This document shows, piece after piece, positions 30,032-38,497 of a stretch of 64,000 nt of DNA. Origin of the DNA: Rhodococcus coprophilus NBRC 100603 (GTDB lineage Bacteria; Actinomycetota; Actinomycetes; Mycobacteriales; Mycobacteriaceae); contig NZ_BDAM01000002.1 in the NCBI RefSeq assembly GCF_001895045.1, positions 124,001 to 188,000 on the forward strand, written 5' to 3'. Each line of letters starts with the position of its first letter. The stretch's first letter is position 1. Below the pieces are notes generated by a model. That model searched no databases and had not been told where the DNA came from. It worked only from the letters and a program-made list of their open reading frames with translations. A program made the translations under genes and the position numbers.

Positions 30032-30648
30032 GGCTGAACCTCCTCGGGGTCAGCGGTTTTCGTCACGGCCCGTTCGATCATGTCGAGCGCAGCGTGCTTC
30101 AGACGTCGCACCTCATCCTCGGCGATACCCGATTTCTGCAGGAACTCGATGCCCTGCATGACGGTGATCAAGGCCCGGGCCGTTTCCGTCGGATCGACAT
30201 CGGAATCGATCTCGCCTCGCTCCTGGGCTTCGGTGATCTGCCGCGCGAACAGCGCGAGCGTGTCGTCGTACACGCGGCACGCGCGCGTTCGCACGTCGTC
30301 GTCCTGAGCACTGAGCGCCGCGATGGTGTTGACCATCAGGCAACCTTGCTCCGGCAATTTCAGACGCCCACCATCCTCGAACACCACTGCCGACGTGAGC
30401 CCGTGCCACGGACTCGAATCGGCGGTCACCGCGGATTCGAGCCCCTCCTTCTGGGTGGCGCAGTAGTCGTCGAGGATCCGCAGGAACAGGTCGCGTTTGC
30501 TGCCGAACGCTCCGTAGATGCTCTGCGCGCCCAACCCCGTCGCCTCGGCGAGATCCTGCACAGATGTCGCCGTGTAACCGCCGCGCCAGAATGCATCCCT
30601 CGCGGCGGTCAAGACGTCCTGTTCGTCGAACTTCCTAGGCCTGGCCAT
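30028..30648 (-). CDS. TetR family transcriptional regulator
   Basis: A 206-residue repressor with the N-terminal helix-turn-helix FDEQDVLTAARDAFWRGGYTATSVQDLAEATGLGAQSIYGAFGSKRDLFLRIL. The C-terminal ligand domain resembles the AcuR/YxaF group, with the conserved GCLMVNT. I start at MARPRKF; a longer frame to 30726 runs through the operator region. It is divergent from an SDR gene across a pair of inverted operator-like arms and overlaps the oxidoreductase gene downstream, so it probably controls both sides and itself. Confidence 0.9.
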   Translation of the reverse strand: MARPRKFDEQDVLTAARDAFWRGGYTATSVQDLAEATGLGAQSIYGAFGSKRDLFLRILDDYCATQKEGLESAVTADSSPWHGLTSAVVFEDGGRLKLPEQGCLMVNTIAALSAQDDDVRTRACRVYDDTLALFARQITEAQERGEIDSDVDPTETARALITVMQGIEFLQKSGIAEDEVRRLKHAALDMIERAVTKTADPEEVQP

Positions 30649-30664
30649 GCAGGCGAGAGTACCC

Positions 30665-30734
30665 GTTATTGAATGATCCCTCAAATTTGACTTCGGGACG
30701 CTAGTGCTCTTTATTTGAGCGACCATTCAATAAC
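30665..30734. promoter_or_regulatory. Paired inverted operator arms for the TetR regulator
   Basis: Two 22-base arms, 30665-30686 and 30713-30734, are reverse complements except for two positions; each contains GTTATTGAATG (or its complement) and CTCAAAT. Each arm also has an internal TTGA..TCAA dyad, so each may bind one TetR dimer. They flank a 26-nt core between the divergent TetR and SDR genes. The second arm ends 20 nt before the SDR ATG. Confidence 0.65.
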
Positions 30735-30754
30735 CGCGAAGGGACGTTCCGCTC

Positions 30755-31501
30755 ATGAACACACGACTGCTCGAAGGCAAGACCGCACTGGTGACAGGAG
30801 GATCGCGAGGCGTCGGCACAGGGATCGTGGCGCGCCTCGCCGCAGACGGTGCGCAGGTGGCGTTCACATACGCCAACTCCCGGACCCGGGCCGAAGACGT
30901 CGCTGCCGCGGCAGTCGCGAGCGGTGGCATCGCACATGCCATCCATGCCGACAGCATGAAAGAGGAGGACGTGACGTCTGCTGTCGCACAGACCGTCGAT
31001 CGGTTCGGAAGTCTCGACATCGTGGTCAACAACGCCGCGGTCGGCACCTTCGGCCCCCTCGACGAGTTGAAGATGGACGAGATCGACGCGATGCTCACCA
31101 TCAACGTGCGGTCTGCGGTTGTCACCATCCGCGAGTCGCTCGGCCACATGGGCAGCGGCGGCCGGATCATCAACATCGGCAGCATCAACGCCGATCGGAC
31201 CCCGTTTCCCGGTCAATCCGTCTACGCCCTGACCAAGGGAGCACTGGCAAGCCTGACGCGAGGCCTCGCCCGGGACCTGGCCGCGCGCAACATCACGGTC
31301 AACAACATCCAGCCCGGCCCGATCGACACCGATGCCAACCCCGCCGACGGTCCCGCTGCCCCGAACATGCTGGGAGTCATGGCAGTAGACCGCTTCGGGA
31401 CCACCGTCGAGGTTGCCGCACTGGTCGCCTACCTCGCAGGTCCGGAGGCGGCCTACATCACCGGTTCCAGCCTCGATATCGACGGCGGATTCGGCGCATA
31501 G
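30755..31501 (+). CDS. Short-chain dehydrogenase/reductase
   Basis: A 248-residue classical SDR. The cofactor motif TGGSRGVG is at residues 14-21, followed by NNAAVG. The catalytic set is Ser143 in IGSIN, Tyr157 and Lys161 in YALTK, and the C-terminal ends in the usual ITGSSLDIDGGFGA. It resembles FabG-like 3-oxoacyl or quinone reductases of regulated stress operons. It is divergent from the TetR gene and followed by a hairpin terminator, so it is probably a single-gene transcript induced when TetR releases. Confidence 0.92.
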   Translation: MNTRLLEGKTALVTGGSRGVGTGIVARLAADGAQVAFTYANSRTRAEDVAAAAVASGGIAHAIHADSMKEEDVTSAVAQTVDRFGSLDIVVNNAAVGTFGPLDELKMDEIDAMLTINVRSAVVTIRESLGHMGSGGRIINIGSINADRTPFPGQSVYALTKGALASLTRGLARDLAARNITVNNIQPGPIDTDANPADGPAAPNMLGVMAVDRFGTTVEVAALVAYLAGPEAAYITGSSLDIDGGFGA

Positions 31502-31553
31502 TCATCGGGGTCCCGGCCGATCCGCAGAGGGACACCGCTGCGCTCAGCTGACC

Positions 31554-31589
31554 GTGGAGACCGGCCCATCCTCTGCGGGCCGGCTCCAC
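31554..31589 (+). terminator. Hairpin terminator after the SDR gene
   Basis: GTGGAGACCGGCCC (31554-31567) pairs with 31577-31589 with one interruption around a 9-nt loop, about 50 bases after the SDR stop and ahead of the convergent exonuclease gene. No T-tract follows. Confidence 0.6.
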
Positions 31590-31652
31590 ATGGTCGCCGG
31601 CATCACCGGACAGTCAGGTATGCCCCGACCGGCCACCGAGCGTTCGGAGCAG

Positions 31653-32672
31653 TCACATCGGGGGCTGCGTTCCCACAAGGCCGGGATGAGGCGGAACGGA
31701 GACGGCGCCGGAAGTGGACGGCGATTCGGTCGGGGCCTCCTGAGCAAGTAACTCGAGGAGATCGTTTTCGGTCAGGACCTCGATACCGAAGCCCTTGGCC
31801 CGCAATTCCGAAGCCCGTGCCGCCTTGCCGGTCGTGAACGCGGAGGGGTCGGCGCCGGTGAACCCGTCGCCGATGACCAGCAGGGTGGTGCGCCGAGTGA
31901 CGGCTTTCGCGGCGGTGGCACCGCACCTGGCGACCGCGTTCATTGCGCCTTGCCGTGTCATCGACATCAGTCCGCCGGTGAACGCTACGACCTGCCCGTA
32001 CAAGGGATGGTCGGGATCGACGTCCGCCGCAGTGCCAGGGGCGACCAGTCGATCGATCTTGCGCTTTCCGACCCGGCGGCATCCATCCCAACCTGTTTCG
32101 GTGATCCGGCCGATTCGGGTTTCCATGGCCTCGGCCAACGCATCGATCGTGCCGGATCCGGTTCGCGCAGCGAGTTCGAGCGCGATGCCGGCTGCGGCAG
32201 CCGCGTCGGCGGCAGCGTCGTGGTGCGTAACCAGCTCGACACCCAGAGCGGCAGAAACCATCGGCAACCGATAAGAGACGAGGTCGAGGTGCCGACGCGC
32301 CCAGACCATAGTGCAGCCGAAACGTATTACAGGCCAAGGTAGCCCACTGTGATCGCAGGCCTTCCGCACGGCACCCGTGTCGAAAGCGGCGTTATGAGAG
32401 ACGAGCGGGAACTCACCGATCACCTCGAGTACCTGTGGCCACACGTCCCCGAAACGCGGCGCCCCGGCGACCGAGTCCCCGGTGATGCCGTGAACCGACG
32501 TGTTGAACGCGGAGAAGTAATCGACGGCCGCAGGAGGACGGCACTCCCAGCTGTACGTACCGTCGAGGATTCCATCGCGCACCACGACGACGCCGATTGC
32601 GCAGATGCTGCCGCGATCGGCATTGGCCGTTTCGACGTCGAATGCGGCGAAGGACAGACCCCGGGCGCTCAT
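31653..32672 (-). CDS. DEDDh exonuclease (DnaQ-like) with C-terminal BRCT domain
   Basis: A 339-residue protein. The N-terminal 3'-5' exonuclease domain shows Exo I FDVETA (Asp12, Glu14), Exo II HNAAFD and Exo III HHDAAAD, the DEDDh set. A linker with many basic residues leads to a BRCT domain (about 226-305: GQVVAFTGGLMSMTRQGAM through TTLLVIGDGF). The C-terminal tail is Ser/Pro-rich. This architecture is known in actinobacteria and suggests trimming of nucleic acid ends in repair, targeted through BRCT contacts. Its start overlaps the stop of the preceding gene (ATGA), so the two are expressed together. Confidence 0.87.
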   Translation of the reverse strand: MSARGLSFAAFDVETANADRGSICAIGVVVVRDGILDGTYSWECRPPAAVDYFSAFNTSVHGITGDSVAGAPRFGDVWPQVLEVIGEFPLVSHNAAFDTGAVRKACDHSGLPWPVIRFGCTMVWARRHLDLVSYRLPMVSAALGVELVTHHDAAADAAAAAGIALELAARTGSGTIDALAEAMETRIGRITETGWDGCRRVGKRKIDRLVAPGTAADVDPDHPLYGQVVAFTGGLMSMTRQGAMNAVARCGATAAKAVTRRTTLLVIGDGFTGADPSAFTTGKAARASELRAKGFGIEVLTENDLLELLAQEAPTESPSTSGAVSVPPHPGLVGTQPPM

Positions 32673-33238
32673 CGGGTGACGAGTGGAAGCGGCCGGGCGA
32701 GGTTTCCGGCCGGCTCGACGAGGAAAGCGCGCATGGTGCGTTGGGATTCGACCTGCGCCCAGGCGTCAGCCAGGTTCCGGATTCCGCGGGCAAGCGCGAG
32801 TGCTCTCGCCCCTTCGAGCTGCAAATCGCCCGGCCCGGTCGCCGAACGCAGGGGCGCGGCTCGCGGGTCGGGGACGTCGGGCCAGTCCGGTCGGGTGAGC
32901 TTGTTCTTCACCGTGGCCGCATGTTCGGTGAATCGTTTATCGAGATCGTGGATCTCGGTTCGGACGGCGTCCACGGTGGCATCGAGATCGATCCAGCCGG
33001 CAATCGAAATCCTCTCGAGGACAGAGTTTTCGGGATCGGGGGCGCAGCGCAGGATGTGGCGACCGTCGAGCAAAGTCGCAATCTCGGTCCGGTTGTTGTC
33101 GAGAACCCACGCCCCGACCAGTCGCGACATGCGCGGAGGAACCGGGTTACCGATGTCGACGTGCCAGATCGCAACACTCGCTACTCGCTCGTCGACCACC
33201 GCGATCGGGCGGTGGTACGGCACAGAATCGGTACTCAC
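32669..33238 (-). CDS. Hypothetical protein coupled to the BRCT exonuclease
   Basis: A 189-residue soluble protein starting at the GTG behind GAGGAG (MSTDSVPYHRPIAVVDERVAS). It has no signal peptide or membrane segment. The first half looks like a small beta-rich domain (VAIWHVDIGNPVPPRMSRLVGAWVLDNN); the second is helical with many charged residues (TVDAVRTEIHDLDKRFTEHAATVKNKL). I do not recognise the family. The four-base overlap with the exonuclease gene suggests a partner or a regulator of it. Confidence 0.7.
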   Translation of the reverse strand: MSTDSVPYHRPIAVVDERVASVAIWHVDIGNPVPPRMSRLVGAWVLDNNRTEIATLLDGRHILRCAPDPENSVLERISIAGWIDLDATVDAVRTEIHDLDKRFTEHAATVKNKLTRPDWPDVPDPRAAPLRSATGPGDLQLEGARALALARGIRNLADAWAQVESQRTMRAFLVEPAGNLARPLPLVTR

Positions 33239-33419
33239 GGCAACTCCTCGCAAACGGACGACGGTTCGATCCGTGGCATCGCGTCGGTTCCCTCGATCGT
33301 TACCGCGAGCATGGAGAAGGCACGGCAGTCGAAGGTGCGGCGAAACCCCGATCGGGCTGGGCACATCGACACGTCGGGAACTGTGAACATCTCAGGCGGC
33401 ATCGGAGAATCTCGTCATG

Positions 33420-33490
33420 TACTCGGTATTGCCGAGTACTGGTAGTCAGTGTTACTTTGTACCGGTAGTCAGCAACACTGAGTAGGACGA
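33420..33490. promoter_or_regulatory. Clustered inverted and direct repeats ahead of the padR operon
   Basis: Three signals overlap. TACTCGG/CCGAGTA (33420-33438) is a perfect dyad with a 5-nt spacer. GGTAGTCAG occurs twice, near 33441 and 33474, three helical turns apart. CAGTGTT (33447-33453) and AACACTG (33484-33490) form a third dyad. All lie within 80 bases of the padR start, so autoregulation of the exporter operon by PadR is likely. Confidence 0.5.
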
Positions 33491-33498
33491 AGGTGGCA

Positions 33499-33828
33499 AT
33501 GGCGAATCCGATGACGGAAATGCTCAAAGGCACGCTCGAAGGCATCGTCCTGGCACTTCTGGCCGAACGACCCGCTTACGGCTACGAGATCACCACGTCC
33601 CTGCGAGAGCGGGGGTTCACCGATCTCGCCGAGGGCACCGTCTACGCCTTACTGGTCCGCATCGAACAACGCGGCTACGTGGACGTGGAGAAAGTGCCGT
33701 CGGAGAAGGGGCCGCCACGGAAAGTGTTCTCCATCAACACAAAAGGTAGAGAACAACTCGACGAGTTCTGGAAGACATGGAGCTTCCTTGCAGAACATAT
33801 CGAACAGCTCCGCCGAGGGGGAAAGTGA
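33499..33828 (+). CDS. PadR family transcriptional regulator
   Basis: A 109-residue winged-helix repressor. The signature LKGTLEGIVLALLAERPAYGYEITTSLRERGF is followed by EGTVYALLVRIEQRGYV and the wing EKGPPRKVFSINTKGREQL. I use the ATG (MANPMTEML); a GTG two codons upstream is equally well placed. It heads a four-gene operon with DUF1048, an ABC ATPase and an ABC permease, the common arrangement for drug-sensing exporters. It probably represses the operon until a toxic compound binds. Confidence 0.92.
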   Translation: MANPMTEMLKGTLEGIVLALLAERPAYGYEITTSLRERGFTDLAEGTVYALLVRIEQRGYVDVEKVPSEKGPPRKVFSINTKGREQLDEFWKTWSFLAEHIEQLRRGGK

Positions 33829-33830
33829 GC

Positions 33831-34193
33831 ATGACCGACTGGATCGGGAAAGTCACAGGCTCGTTCGAACAGAAAAGACAGTACAAACGGCACGCTGCCC
33901 GCATCGACGGTCTCCCCGAGCCGTACGACGTGGCGGCGAAGGCGTTGGTGAGATACCTCAACTATTCCAGCGGGCTCACCGACGGCGCGACCCTCGTCAC
34001 GATGGTCGGAGACATGGCCGATCTCTGGGAACGAGCGGCCGTGGACGGCACACCGGTTCGGGAAGTCGTCGGTGACGACCCGGTCGACTTCGCAGAGACG
34101 TTCGTCCGTGCCTATACCGGCAGGCAATGGATCGACAAGGAGCGCGCACGCCTCACTCGATCCATCGACACCGCGGAACGGAGACAGCAATGA
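33831..34193 (+). CDS. DUF1048 family protein
   Basis: A 120-residue helical protein starting at the ATG behind GAGGGGGAAAG (MTDWIGKVTGSFEQKRQYKRHAARI). The body is amphipathic helices with no signal or membrane segment, matching the DUF1048 family found between padR and DrrAB-type genes. Its four-base overlap with the ATPase gene (ATGA) points to a structural or regulatory role in the exporter. The molecular function is not established. Confidence 0.8.
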   Translation: MTDWIGKVTGSFEQKRQYKRHAARIDGLPEPYDVAAKALVRYLNYSSGLTDGATLVTMVGDMADLWERAAVDGTPVREVVGDDPVDFAETFVRAYTGRQWIDKERARLTRSIDTAERRQQ

Positions 34194-35005
34194 CCACCGA
34201 CGCAATGATTCGAGTACAGGGTCTCGAGAAGTCGTACAAGGACCTGCAGGTACTGCGAGGCGTCGACTTCGACGTGGCTCCCGGGAGTATCTTCGCCCTA
34301 CTCGGCTCGAACGGCGCAGGCAAGACCACCGTGGTGCAAGCGCTGGCGACGCTGCTCGCCGTGGACGCCGGCACAGTCACCATCAACGGGTTCGACATCG
34401 CCACCCATCCGCAACAGGTGCGGGAATCGATCAGTCTCACGGGACAGTTCGCAACCGTCGACGACATGCTCAGCGGGCGAGAGAACCTCGTGCTCATCGC
34501 CAAGCTTCGCCACCTCGACAATCCGGGCCGAGTCGCGGACGAGTTGCTCGACCGGTTCTCCCTCACCACGGCAGGCGGCCGTAGGGCGTCCGAGTACTCC
34601 GGTGGCATGCGCCGCCGACTCGACATCGCAATGGGCATGGTCGGAAATCCACCCGTCGTCTTCCTCGACGAACCCACCACCGGTCTCGATCCGCAGGCGC
34701 GACTTTCCGTATGGGAGACGATCAACGAACTCGCCCGGCTCGGAACGACCGTGCTGTTGACCACGCAGTACCTGGAGGAAGCGGAACGTCTTGCGGACCG
34801 GATCGCCGTTCTCCACCAGGGCCGGATCGTCGTGAACGGCACCCTCACCGAACTCGAGGCGTTGCTGCCACCGGCGAAAGTCGAGTACGTCGAGAAACGC
34901 CCCACCCTCGAAGAGATCTTCCTCGCGATCGTCACCGACACCGACGAGACCGGCGGAGACGAGACGACCAGCAGCGTCCCAACCGGAACCCGGGAGGACC
35001 GATGA
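34190..35005 (+). CDS. ABC exporter ATPase, DrrA-like
   Basis: A 271-residue nucleotide-binding subunit of a daunorubicin-type exporter. Walker A is GSNGAGKTT, the Q-loop region TGQFATVDDMLSGRENL is typical of DrrA, the signature is YSGGMRRRLDIA and Walker B is VVFLDEPTTGLD. The C-terminal EKRPTLEEIFLAI is the DrrA regulatory tail. A frame starting at 34127 only adds the end of the DUF1048 gene. It overlaps both neighbours by four bases. Confidence 0.93.
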   Translation: MTTDAMIRVQGLEKSYKDLQVLRGVDFDVAPGSIFALLGSNGAGKTTVVQALATLLAVDAGTVTINGFDIATHPQQVRESISLTGQFATVDDMLSGRENLVLIAKLRHLDNPGRVADELLDRFSLTTAGGRRASEYSGGMRRRLDIAMGMVGNPPVVFLDEPTTGLDPQARLSVWETINELARLGTTVLLTTQYLEEAERLADRIAVLHQGRIVVNGTLTELEALLPPAKVEYVEKRPTLEEIFLAIVTDTDETGGDETTSSVPTGTREDR

Positions 35006-35766
35006 CTACCGCTACCTTCTACAAGGACACCGTCACCCTCACGGGCCGTTCCCTGCGCCACATCATGCGAAGTCCGGACACCATCATCACCACGGCGGTC
35101 ACTCCGGTCGCTCTCATGCTGATGTTCGTCTACGTCTTCGGTGGTGCGATCGACACCGGATCGACGTCGTATCTGAACTACATGTTGCCCGGTATCCTCC
35201 TCATCACGATCGCTTCGGGGATCGGCTACACCTCGTACCGACTGTTCATGGATCTGCAGGGCGGGATCTTCCAGCGCTTCCAGTCCATGCCGATCGCCCG
35301 GTCCAGCGCTCTGTGGGCACACGTGCTCACCTCCCTATTCGCATCCCTGATCTCCCTTATCGCCGTTGTCGGCATCGGACTGGTCATGGGTTTCCGCACC
35401 GGTACCAGTGCGCTGGGCTGGCTCACTGTCGCGGGCATCCTGATGATCTTCACTCTGGCCCTGACCTGGGTCGCCGTCATCGCGGGCCTGACCGCGAAAA
35501 CCGTCGACGGCGCAGGCGCATTCGCCTATCCTCTGATCTTCCTGCCGTTTCTCAGTTCTGCATTCGTGCCCACCGACACCATGCCCGCACCGGTGCGGTG
35601 GTTCGCCGAGAACCAGCCCGTGACCGCGATCGTCGACACGCTTCGGGACATCTTCGCCCAGCGACCGGTCGGTGGCGACATCTGGATCGCGCTTGCCTGG
35701 TGCGTCGGTCTCCTCGTTCTCGCGTTCTTCACGGCAACGGCCGTCTACCGACGCAAGATCCGCTAG
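35002..35766 (+). CDS. ABC-2 type exporter permease, DrrB-like
   Basis: A 254-residue membrane protein with six hydrophobic segments. It carries the ABC-2 permease hallmarks of DrrB proteins: TLTGRSLRHIMRSPDTIITTAVTPV near the N-terminus, FQRFQSMPIARSS after helix 2, and FLSSAFVPTDTMP with FAENQPVTAIVDTLRD near the C-terminus. It forms the membrane half of a drug or lipid exporter with the preceding ATPase, to which it is coupled by an ATGA overlap. Confidence 0.92.
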   Translation: MTTATFYKDTVTLTGRSLRHIMRSPDTIITTAVTPVALMLMFVYVFGGAIDTGSTSYLNYMLPGILLITIASGIGYTSYRLFMDLQGGIFQRFQSMPIARSSALWAHVLTSLFASLISLIAVVGIGLVMGFRTGTSALGWLTVAGILMIFTLALTWVAVIAGLTAKTVDGAGAFAYPLIFLPFLSSAFVPTDTMPAPVRWFAENQPVTAIVDTLRDIFAQRPVGGDIWIALAWCVGLLVLAFFTATAVYRRKIR

Positions 35767-35903
35767 GCGGATGCGAAAGCAGAATGCCGGCCGGACGGAC
35801 CGGACAACGGGCGAGATTTCCCCGTAGAGCGCGGTCGGCAGCGTAGCTTCAGGTGTGGATCTACCGGTGTGCACGTGAATCTCACGGTCGAGGAAGGAGC
35901 GAT

Positions 35904-36485
35904 GTGACAGGTCAGAAGCAACGCATGCTGGCGGGCGAACTGTATATCGCGGACGACCCCGAACTCGCCGCCGACGCTTCGCGCGCAGCGGAACTGAGCG
36001 AGAAGTTCAATTCGTCGAGCGTCACCGATCCCGCAGCCCGGCGAGCGATTCTGACGACCCTGGTCGGATCGCTGGGCGAGGGCGCCGAGGTGCGCGCCCC
36101 GCTGCATGTGGACTACGGATACCAGATCACGATCGGCCCGCGAACCTTCGTCAACTTCGGAGCGGTCATGCTGGACGTCGCGCGGATCTCGATCGGCGCC
36201 GATGTGCAGATCGGACCCAACGTCCAGTTGCTCACACCCACCCACCCCCTCGATGCCGAACTGCGACGCGCGAAATGGGAAGCTGCCGAACCGATCACCA
36301 TCGGCGACAACGTGTGGCTCGGGGGCGGCGTGATCGTCTGCCCCGGAGTGACGATCGGCGAGAACACTGTTGTCGGGGCCGGAGCGGTGGTGACGCGCGA
36401 TCTGCCGCGAAACGTGGTGGCTGCGGGCGTGCCCGCCCGCGTCGTCCGGCAGATACCATCTTCTTCGCCGGATTCGGACCTCTGA
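35904..36485 (+). CDS. Sugar O-acetyltransferase, Maa/NodL-like
   Basis: A 193-residue left-handed beta-helix acetyltransferase. The N-terminal mac domain (QKQRMLAGELYIADDPEL) is followed by hexapeptide repeats and the catalytic region LLTPTHPLDAELRRA. The C-terminal GDNVWLGGGVIVCPGVTIG leads to VVGAGAVVTRDLP. This is the maltose/galactoside acetyltransferase pattern, so acetylation of a sugar or sugar-containing drug is expected. The GTG start follows AAGGAG. It is 137 bases after the exporter permease and may share its transcript. Confidence 0.9.
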   Translation: MTGQKQRMLAGELYIADDPELAADASRAAELSEKFNSSSVTDPAARRAILTTLVGSLGEGAEVRAPLHVDYGYQITIGPRTFVNFGAVMLDVARISIGADVQIGPNVQLLTPTHPLDAELRRAKWEAAEPITIGDNVWLGGGVIVCPGVTIGENTVVGAGAVVTRDLPRNVVAAGVPARVVRQIPSSSPDSDL

Positions 36486-36496
36486 TCGCCTTCCGG

Positions 36497-36697
36497 TCAG
36501 CGTTGCTCGTTGCGGTGCGAATCGATGATGCCGTGGCGTGAACACCGCGCCCACCATCTGTCGGGGACGACCTGAACGATCATCCAGCGACCGCACTGCG
36601 CGCAGTACCGGGGCGGTTCGAGGCCGAGCCGAACTCCCCGGCGACTCTCGACCTCGAGACCGTCGACGAGTTCGGCACCGGTGTAGGCGTCGAACAC
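36497..36697 (-). CDS. bsaP: Biotin synthase auxiliary protein BsaP
   Basis: A 66-residue protein starting at a GTG one base after the bioB stop. It contains Cys32-x2-Cys35 (RYCAQCGRW) and Cys52-x2-His55 (ARCSRHGI), a compact metal or Fe-S site. This is the small gene that follows bioB in mycobacteria (Rv1590 type). As I recall, it has been shown to support biotin synthase activity, probably by regenerating or donating to its auxiliary cluster. The length and position fit. A longer upstream frame overlaps bioB and is not needed. Confidence 0.82.
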   Translation of the reverse strand: MFDAYTGAELVDGLEVESRRGVRLGLEPPRYCAQCGRWMIVQVVPDRWWARCSRHGIIDSHRNEQR

Positions 36698-36698
36698 G

Positions 36699-37712
36699 TC
36701 AGATGCTTTCGCCGAGCGCTTTGATCGGCATCCGCAGGTCGACGAGCAGGTCGAGGTCGGTTTCGGCACGACGCCCGAGGGTGGTGAGGTAGTTGCCGAC
36801 GATAACGGCGTTGATGCCGCCGAGGATGCCTTTCCGGGCGCCGAGGTCGCCGAGAGTGATCTCCCGGCCTCCCGCGAACCGGAGGATCGTGCGCGGCAAT
36901 GCAAGCCGGAAGGCGGCAATCGCCTTGAGCGCATCGGTGACCGGGAGCACCTCGAGTTCGGCGAACGGCGTACCGGGACGGGGGTCGAGGAAGTTCAACG
37001 GCACCTCGTCGGGTTCGACCGAGGCGAGGTCTGCGGCGAATTCGGCTCGCTGCTCCAATGTTTCACCCATTCCGAGGATGCCGCCGCAGCACACCTCCAT
37101 GCCCGCTTCCCGCACCATTCGCAGCGTCTCGAATCGCTCCTCCCACGTATGGGTGGTGACCACGTTCGGGAAGTGGGAGCGCGCGGTTTCGAGGTTGTGG
37201 TTGTAGCGATGCACGCCCATGGCCGCCAGTTGATCGACTTGCTCCTGGGTGAGCATGCCGAGTGAGCACGCGACCTGGATGTCGACCTCGTCGCGAATCG
37301 CTGCGACGCCGGCGGCGACCTGCGCCATGAGCCGTTCATCGGGGCCGCGCACGGCGGCGACGATGCAGAATTCGGTGGCGCCGGTCTTGGCGGTCTGCTT
37401 CGCCGCTTCCACGAGCGACGGGATGTCGAGACGCGCAGCCCGCACGGGCGAAGCGAACAGGCCCGACTGCGAACAGAAATGGCAGTCCTCGGGGCAGCCA
37501 CCCGTCTTGAGGCTGACAATTCCTTCGACCTCCACCTCGGGACCGCACCACGCCATGCGCACTTCGTGGGCGACACCGAGCAGTTCCTCGAGTCGTTCGT
37601 CGGGCAACCGGAGCACCTCGAGCGTCCGGTCACGATCGAACCCGACTCCGCGCCTGAGCACCTGGTCGCGGGCGAGGTCGAGGATGTCGGTGCGTGTGGG
37701 CGCGTAGGTCAC
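36699..37712 (-). CDS. bioB: Biotin synthase BioB
   Basis: A 337-residue radical SAM enzyme that inserts sulfur into dethiobiotin. The radical SAM cysteines are Cys73, Cys77 and Cys80 in GCPEDCHFC. Further family segments are [29 protein letters not shown]-type [11 protein letters not shown], the [11 protein letters not shown] loop and [18 protein letters not shown]. The GTG start follows TCAGGAG. Upstream lie two BioQ-type palindromes, and the gene is divergent from bioQ, so it is repressed when biotin is sufficient. Confidence 0.97.
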   Translation of the reverse strand: MTYAPTRTDILDLARDQVLRRGVGFDRDRTLEVLRLPDERLEELLGVAHEVRMAWCGPEVEVEGIVSLKTGGCPEDCHFCSQSGLFASPVRAARLDIPSLVEAAKQTAKTGATEFCIVAAVRGPDERLMAQVAAGVAAIRDEVDIQVACSLGMLTQEQVDQLAAMGVHRYNHNLETARSHFPNVVTTHTWEERFETLRMVREAGMEVCCGGILGMGETLEQRAEFAADLASVEPDEVPLNFLDPRPGTPFAELEVLPVTDALKAIAAFRLALPRTILRFAGGREITLGDLGARKGILGGINAVIVGNYLTTLGRRAETDLDLLVDLRMPIKALGESI

Positions 37713-37732
37713 TGCGTCTCCTGACTCGAACT

Positions 37733-37760
37733 TGAACACTGTTCACTTGAACGGCGTTCA
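37733..37760. promoter_or_regulatory. Two tandem BioQ-type operators
   Basis: TGAACACTGTTCA (37733-37745) and TGAACGGCGTTCA (37748-37760) both fit TGAAC-N3-GTTCA, the BioQ consensus as I recall it from mycobacteria and corynebacteria. Their centres are 15 bp apart. They lie between divergent bioB and bioQ and would allow simultaneous control of both. Confidence 0.8.
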
Positions 37761-37828
37761 GGTTAGGGGGCGGGTCCGATACTGTCAAAGGAGGCCTTCG
37801 GCACGGCGGGACGGACAGGAGCAGACAG

Positions 37829-38455
37829 GTGCAGTTGCGACGCGGCGACGTCCTCGACGGCGCCATGGCGATCCTCGACGAGTACGGGCTCGGCGACCTC
37901 ACAATGCGCAAGCTCGCGACCTCCCTTGGCGTGCAGCCAGGCGCCCTGTACTGGCATTTCCCGAACAAGCAGACCCTCCTCGGCGCGATGGCCGACCGCA
38001 TCCTGGACGGCGTCGACGCGCCACCGGCCGCCACCGACTGGGACGGCGCGCTCACCGAACTCGCCCACCGGTTGCGCGCCGCCCTCCTCGCCCATCGCGA
38101 CGGCGCCGAACTCGTCGCGTCGTCGTACGCCTCCCGGCTGACCACCTCTCGCGCCCGCGACGCGTTCGTGGTCGCGGCGCAGCGTGCGGGGCTCTCCCGC
38201 GCGCACGCCGAACTCGCCGGTTACGCGCTGCTGCACTATGTGCTCGGCCACACCGTCGACGAGCAGTCCCGCGCACAGCTCGCCGAACTCGGCGCGCTCA
38301 CCCGCGCACCCGTGGCGCCCGACGTCGCGACAGAGACCCCGCCGACCTCGGACGACGACCTCCTCGACGGCGATCCTGCAGTCCGCTTCGACTTCGGCCT
38401 GACACTGTTCGTCGACGGCATCCGGAGGCGCTTGAACGCCAGTGCCACATCCTGA
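37829..38455 (+). CDS. bioQ: TetR family biotin regulator BioQ
   Basis: A 208-residue TetR protein. The helix-turn-helix region is RRGDVLDGAMAILDEYGLGDLTMRKLATSLGVQPGALYWHFPNKQTLLGAMAD, and the C-terminal domain is the TetR_C (tetracycline repressor-like) type. Its location next to bioB with two TGAAC-N3-GTTCA palindromes in between makes BioQ the natural assignment. A third, extended site precedes bioF at 54532-54558. The GTG start follows CAGGAG. Confidence 0.85.
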   Translation: MQLRRGDVLDGAMAILDEYGLGDLTMRKLATSLGVQPGALYWHFPNKQTLLGAMADRILDGVDAPPAATDWDGALTELAHRLRAALLAHRDGAELVASSYASRLTTSRARDAFVVAAQRAGLSRAHAELAGYALLHYVLGHTVDEQSRAQLAELGALTRAPVAPDVATETPPTSDDDLLDGDPAVRFDFGLTLFVDGIRRRLNASATS

Positions 38456-38497
38456 CGATTCGGTAGGTGTCGGGACCCTGCCGTACGTTCTCAGGAC

